A program made the translations under genes and the position numbers. Shown here one piece after another: positions 59,597 through 64,000 of a stretch of 64,000 nucleotides of DNA (position 1 is the stretch's first letter; each line of letters starts with the position of its first letter). The notes under the pieces were generated by a model. It worked only from the letters and a program-made list of their open reading frames with translations. It was not told where the DNA came from and did no database searches. The DNA comes from Frigoribacterium sp. Leaf186 (GTDB lineage Bacteria > Actinomycetota > Actinomycetes > Actinomycetales > Microbacteriaceae): NCBI RefSeq assembly GCF_001423905.1, contig NZ_LMPQ01000012.1:119398-183397 (forward strand), written 5' to 3'.

Positions 59597-60880
59597 TCAG
59601 AACGCCTTGCCCGGGTTGAGCAGGCCGGTCGGGTCGAGGGCGTCCTTGACCGATCGGTGCATCGCCAGCACGCGCGGGCCGAGCTCGTCGTGCAGCCCCG
59701 GCCGTTTGAGCAGCCCCACGCCGTGCTCGCCCGTCACCGTGCCGCCGAGGTCGAGGCAGTCGGCCACGATGCGGTCGAAGGCCACCTTCGCCCGGGCCTT
59801 CGCCGCGTCGTCGCCGATCGGCGCGATGATCAGGGGGTGCAGGTTGCCGTCGCCCGCGTGCGCGATGTTGGCGATGGTGACGTCGGCGTCGCGGGCGGTG
59901 GCCTGGATGCGGCGGAGCATCTCGGGCACGGCCCGCCGGGGCACGCAGACGTCCTCGGTCAGCACGGGGCCGAGCCGCTCGAGCGCCGGGTACGCCAGTC
60001 GCCGCGCCTGGAAGAGCCGGTCGACCTCTGCCGGGTCGGCCGCCTGCTCGACGTCGGTGCCGCCGGCGGAGGCGAAGATCGCCGCGAGCCGGTCGGAGAG
60101 CTCGGCGCCCACGGCGCCCGGTTCGTCGACCCGGGCCAGCAGCAAGGCCGTGGCGTCCACCGGCAGTCCGAGGTCGAGCCACTCGTCGACGGCGACGAGA
60201 CAGGTGTGGTCGATCAGCTCGAGCGCTGCCGGGACGATGCCGGCCCGCGCGACCTCGGCCACGGCGTCGCCCGCGGCCTCGAGCGAGGGGAACCAGCCGG
60301 CGACGCCCTTGGCCGTGCGTCGCCCGAGCTCGACGACCTCGCCGTCGGCGAGCACGACCGTCAGCCCGAGCACGTGGTCGCGGGTCACGCCGTACTTGAC
60401 GCAGCAGAGGCCGCCGGCGTTGGTCGCGACGTTGCCGCCCATGGTCGAGATGGCCGAGCTGGCCGGGTCGGGCGGGTACCACAGGCCGTGCGTGGCGACC
60501 TCGGTGCGCAGGTCGTCGTTGATGACGCCGGGCTGAACCACGGCGAAGCGCTCGTCGACGTCGATCTCGGTGACGGCCGTCATCTCTTCGAGCGACAGCA
60601 CGACGCAGTTCTCGATCGCGTTCGCCCCACCCGACAGGCCGGTGCCGGCGCCTCGGGGCACGATCCGCACGCCGGCGTCGGCGGCCCAGCGGACGGTCGC
60701 GACGACGTCGGCGGTGCTGCGGGCGAGCACGACGGCGAGCGGCAGCTCGTGGTCGGCCCACTCGGCCCGGTCGTGCCGGTACCGGGCCCGGTCGTCCGCG
60801 TCGAGCAGCACCTGGTCGTCGGCGAGCAGCCCGGCCAACCGCGCGAGGTCGGTCGTGGTGACGAGCGTGTCGATGGTCAT
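59597..60880 (-). CDS. FAD-linked oxidase (glycolate oxidase/D-lactate dehydrogenase-like) with internal gap
   Basis: A 427-residue flavoprotein of the VAO/GlcD family. The FAD-binding part has VRIVPRGAGTGLSGGANA and GGNVATNAGGLCCVKYGVTRDHVLGL; the C-terminal half has NIAHAGDGNLHPLI, GGTVTGEHGVGLLKR and the end LDPTGLLNPGKAF. Between GRRTAKGVAGW and FPSLEAAGDAVAEV (residues 196-197, about base 60292) roughly 35 residues seem to be missing, including the otherwise constant GSEGTLGVVTE segment. The frame is kept, but loss of this FAD-contacting segment makes activity doubtful. The leader has TAGGCT on the minus strand (60922-60927) and GAGAGG before the ATG. It leads the mobA-DUF6457-moeA transcript. 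Confidence 0.82.
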   Translation of the reverse strand: MTIDTLVTTTDLARLAGLLADDQVLLDADDRARYRHDRAEWADHELPLAVVLARSTADVVATVRWAADAGVRIVPRGAGTGLSGGANAIENCVVLSLEEMTAVTEIDVDERFAVVQPGVINDDLRTEVATHGLWYPPDPASSAISTMGGNVATNAGGLCCVKYGVTRDHVLGLTVVLADGEVVELGRRTAKGVAGWFPSLEAAGDAVAEVARAGIVPAALELIDHTCLVAVDEWLDLGLPVDATALLLARVDEPGAVGAELSDRLAAIFASAGGTDVEQAADPAEVDRLFQARRLAYPALERLGPVLTEDVCVPRRAVPEMLRRIQATARDADVTIANIAHAGDGNLHPLIIAPIGDDAAKARAKVAFDRIVADCLDLGGTVTGEHGVGLLKRPGLHDELGPRVLAMHRSVKDALDPTGLLNPGKAF

Positions 60881-60921
60881 CTCGTGCCTCTCAGGACGCC
60901 CGACGTCGGCGCCCAGCGGTG

Positions 60922-60927
60922 AGCCTA
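60922..60927 (-). promoter_or_regulatory. -10 box for the FAD oxidase-mobA-moeA transcript
   Basis: TAGGCT on the minus strand, followed by a leader of about 35 nt. Confidence 0.4.
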
Positions 60928-60954
60928 GACCCGGGCCCCGACGGGGCGAGCACG

Positions 60955-60999
60955 CGCAGGAGGCGCGGTGCCGGTCGGACCGGCACCGCGCCTCCTGCG
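60955..60999. terminator. 45-bp palindrome made of two dispersed-motif copies
   Basis: The arms at 60955-60976 and 60978-60999 are perfect 22-bp inverted copies around one G. Both arms begin with the CAGGAGGCGCGG core at their outer end. It lies 15 bases beyond the msrBA stop and could end that transcript. Confidence 0.7.
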
Positions 61000-61014
61000 G
61001 GCTCTCGCGGGGCG

Positions 61015-61995
61015 TCAGCCCGCGGCGACCTGCTGGTCGCGCTTCGGCAGCACCCAGCCCGGGCGGACGAAGTGGCAGGTGTAGCCGTAGGGGTCCTTCT
61101 CGAGGTAGTCCTGGTGCTCTTCTTCGGCCTGCCAGAAGTCGCCGGCGGGCGTGACCTCGGTCACGACCTCGCCGGGCCAGAGGCCGGAGGCGTCGACGTC
61201 GGCGATGGTGTCGAGCGCCGTCGCCCGCTGCTCGTCGTTCGTGTAGAAGATCGCCGAGCGGTAGCTGTCGCCGACGTCGTTGCCCTGGCGGTCCTTCGTC
61301 GACGGGTCGTGGATCTGGAAGAAGAACTCGAGGATCTCGCGGTACGAGGTCAGGCCCGGGTCGAAGACGATCTCGACGGCCTCGGCGTGGCCGCGGTGGT
61401 TGCGGTACGTGGCGTTCGGCACACTGCCGCCCGAGTAGCCGACGCGCGTCGAGACGATGCCCGGCCGACGGCGCAGCAGCTGCTGGGCGCCCCAGAAGCA
61501 GCCTCCGGCGAGGATCGCGGTCTCGGTCGTGCCGCTGGGGGCAGGGGTGGATTCGGGGGAGAAGAGCGTCATGTAGGCACCGTATCCTTCGGTTTCGAGT
61601 GAGGCGTAGGGGACGAAGCGGAGGGCCGCCGAGTTGATGCAGTAGCGCAGCCCGCCGGTGGCGGTGGGGCCGTCGCCGAAGACGTGGCCGAGGTGGCTGT
61701 CGCCCGCGGACGACCGCACCTCGGTGCGCTTGAAGAACAGCCCCTCGCGCTTCTCGACGACGTGTTCGGCGTCGATCGGACGGGTGAAGCTCGGCCAGCC
61801 GGTGCGGCTGTCGAACTTGTCGACCGAGGCGAACAGGGGCTCACCCGAGACGACGTCGACGTAGATGCCGGCGTCCTTCGAGTCCCAGAACTCGTTGCGG
61901 AACGCCGGTTCGGTGCCGCCGCCCTGGGTCACGCGGCGCTGGGTCGAGGTGAGACGGGCGACCGCCTCGGGGTCTTTCCGGTACTGGTTCGACAT
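61015..61995 (-). CDS. msrBA: MsrB-MsrA fusion methionine sulfoxide reductase
   Basis: Repairs both methionine sulfoxide stereoisomers in oxidised proteins. In the 326-residue protein MsrB comes first (about 1-140: [26 protein letters not shown] and catalytic [11 protein letters not shown]) and MsrA second (about 160-326: catalytic [16 protein letters not shown] and [12 protein letters not shown]). The two CxxC zinc pairs of many MsrB domains are absent (VDVV and SSAG in their place). The ATG at 61995 has an excellent AGGAGG. The B-A order is less common than A-B. It is divergent from the ABC-F gene. Confidence 0.94.
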   Translation of the reverse strand: MSNQYRKDPEAVARLTSTQRRVTQGGGTEPAFRNEFWDSKDAGIYVDVVSGEPLFASVDKFDSRTGWPSFTRPIDAEHVVEKREGLFFKRTEVRSSAGDSHLGHVFGDGPTATGGLRYCINSAALRFVPYASLETEGYGAYMTLFSPESTPAPSGTTETAILAGGCFWGAQQLLRRRPGIVSTRVGYSGGSVPNATYRNHRGHAEAVEIVFDPGLTSYREILEFFFQIHDPSTKDRQGNDVGDSYRSAIFYTNDEQRATALDTIADVDASGLWPGEVVTEVTPAGDFWQAEEEHQDYLEKDPYGYTCHFVRPGWVLPKRDQQVAAG

Positions 61996-62119
61996 GATGC
62001 CTCCTGTTCGTCGGCGCCGGTGCGATCGGATGGGGTCGGGTGCCCCCGGTCGCCTCGGTGCCTCTCGTGACAACACCGGAGCGGTGCCGGGTGTTCCGAA
62101 GGCCTGCGAGGATCGACGC

Positions 62120-63713
<1,594 letters not shown>

Positions 63714-63736
<23 letters not shown>

Positions 63737-63771
63737 GCGCGGGCGTGGCGGTCGCCGCCGCCTGAGCCGTC
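63714..63771. repeat. 29-bp tandem duplication at a gene end
   Basis: The last bases of the ABC-F gene with its TGA (from GCGTGGCGGTC at 63714) recur at 63743 with one change over the first 25 bases. The coding sequence is not affected. Confidence 0.7.
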
Positions 63772-63784
63772 GGTCCGCCCGAGG

Positions 63785-64000
63785 TCAGCCCTCGGTGGTC
63801 AGGGGCCCCACGACCTCGGCGACGCCCGAGACGACGAGCCCGTCGGCGTCGTGGTCGAGGGCGGCGTACGCCGCGTCGAGGTCGGGCACGATGTGCCCGT
63901 AGACCGGCTTGCCGGTCGCGGCGAGGGTGGCCCAGGTCGTGGCGGGTGCCTGCCAGTCGAGGCCCAGCATGCTCCAGCTCGCCGAGGTCCGGCTCAGCAG
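63785..64000 (-). CDS. partial gene, possibly GDPD-like C-terminus
   Basis: Only the last 71 codons are in the window; the gene runs off the right edge. Visible are GKPVYGHIVPDLDAAYAALDHDADGLVVSG and a VVGPL ending, which recall the closing beta-strands of glycerophosphodiester phosphodiesterase TIM barrels (alternating strand and helix, with DGLVVSG in the place of DGIITD). This is a weak likeness and the family should be read from the full gene. It is convergent with the ABC-F gene. Confidence 0.45.
   Translation of the reverse strand: MLSRTSASWSMLGLDWQAPATTWATLAATGKPVYGHIVPDLDAAYAALDHDADGLVVSGVAEVVGPLTTEG

Overview
The window is GC-rich DNA with compact, often overlapping genes. It appears to come from an actinobacterium of the Microbacteriaceae; I cannot settle the genus. 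Supporting signs are the mycothiol conjugate amidase Mca, DUF501, DUF4307, DUF4245 and DUF6264 genes, a likely sortase-E signal (LAFTG), many probable leaderless starts, and a gene order known from Mycobacterium. There is no prophage, integrase, transposase, rRNA operon or CRISPR array. One tRNA gene is present.

Layout: 24-2187 holds divergent gnd and gntK. 2464-16028 is a core block on the + strand (rplY, pth, mfd, mazG, a TetR gene, hisS, eno, a DivIC-like gene, DUF501, a subtilase, type II NADH dehydrogenase), followed by tRNA-Leu. 16445-24272 carries an Ig-like/multi-membrane protein, lemA-htpX, an AlkX-type glycosylase, an AI-2E-family exporter and ilvA. 24614-28692 (greA, DUF4307, mca, small membrane protein, hemolysin III, short Z-prenyl synthase) keeps the order of M. 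tuberculosis Rv1080c-Rv1086. phoH2, fumC, DUF4245, xseB-xseA, ispH, glpX and ychF further right continue that synteny (Rv1095-Rv1112 region), with a carbonic anhydrase, aldolase, RmuC, an exonuclease, an LAFTG surface protein and a DUF559/AbiEi-like protein inserted. 50047-54017 is a disturbed accessory stretch: a Lon-substrate-binding-domain gene of different codon use, an echo of the ychF 3' end, a 5'-truncated AsnC-type gene, a PNT-like dehydrogenase, and a TetR/metallo-hydrolase pair. 54028-60880 is a molybdenum block (formate-dehydrogenase-like oxidoreductase, fdhD, moeA, DUF6457, mobA) ending at a shortened glycolate-oxidase-like gene. MsrB-MsrA, an ABC-F protein and the 3' end of a possible GDPD-like gene close the window.

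How it works together: central carbon (gnd, gntK, eno, fbaA, glpX, fumC), isoprenoid supply (ispH feeding the prenyl synthase), repair and transcription upkeep (mfd, AlkX-like, XseAB, RmuC, GreA), translation (rplY, pth, hisS, ychF, ABC-F), redox and detoxification (mca, msrBA, ndh) and molybdenum cofactor supply to a formate-dehydrogenase-like enzyme.

The most unusual material is between genes. It includes a candidate three-hairpin small RNA (about 8270-8404, minus strand) with a near-consensus promoter and stacked palindromes; a tRNA with a leucine UAA anticodon but a short class I variable loop; a 71-78 bp inverted-repeat element in four copies; a CAGGAGGCGCGGGT motif scattered more than 15 times, often inside gene 3' ends; and tandem arrays of 17, 42/84 and 55 bp units. 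At least ten genes have a -10 box only 5-8 nt before the start codon, pointing to widespread leaderless mRNAs. All database-type statements here are from memory of protein families; no searches were run.
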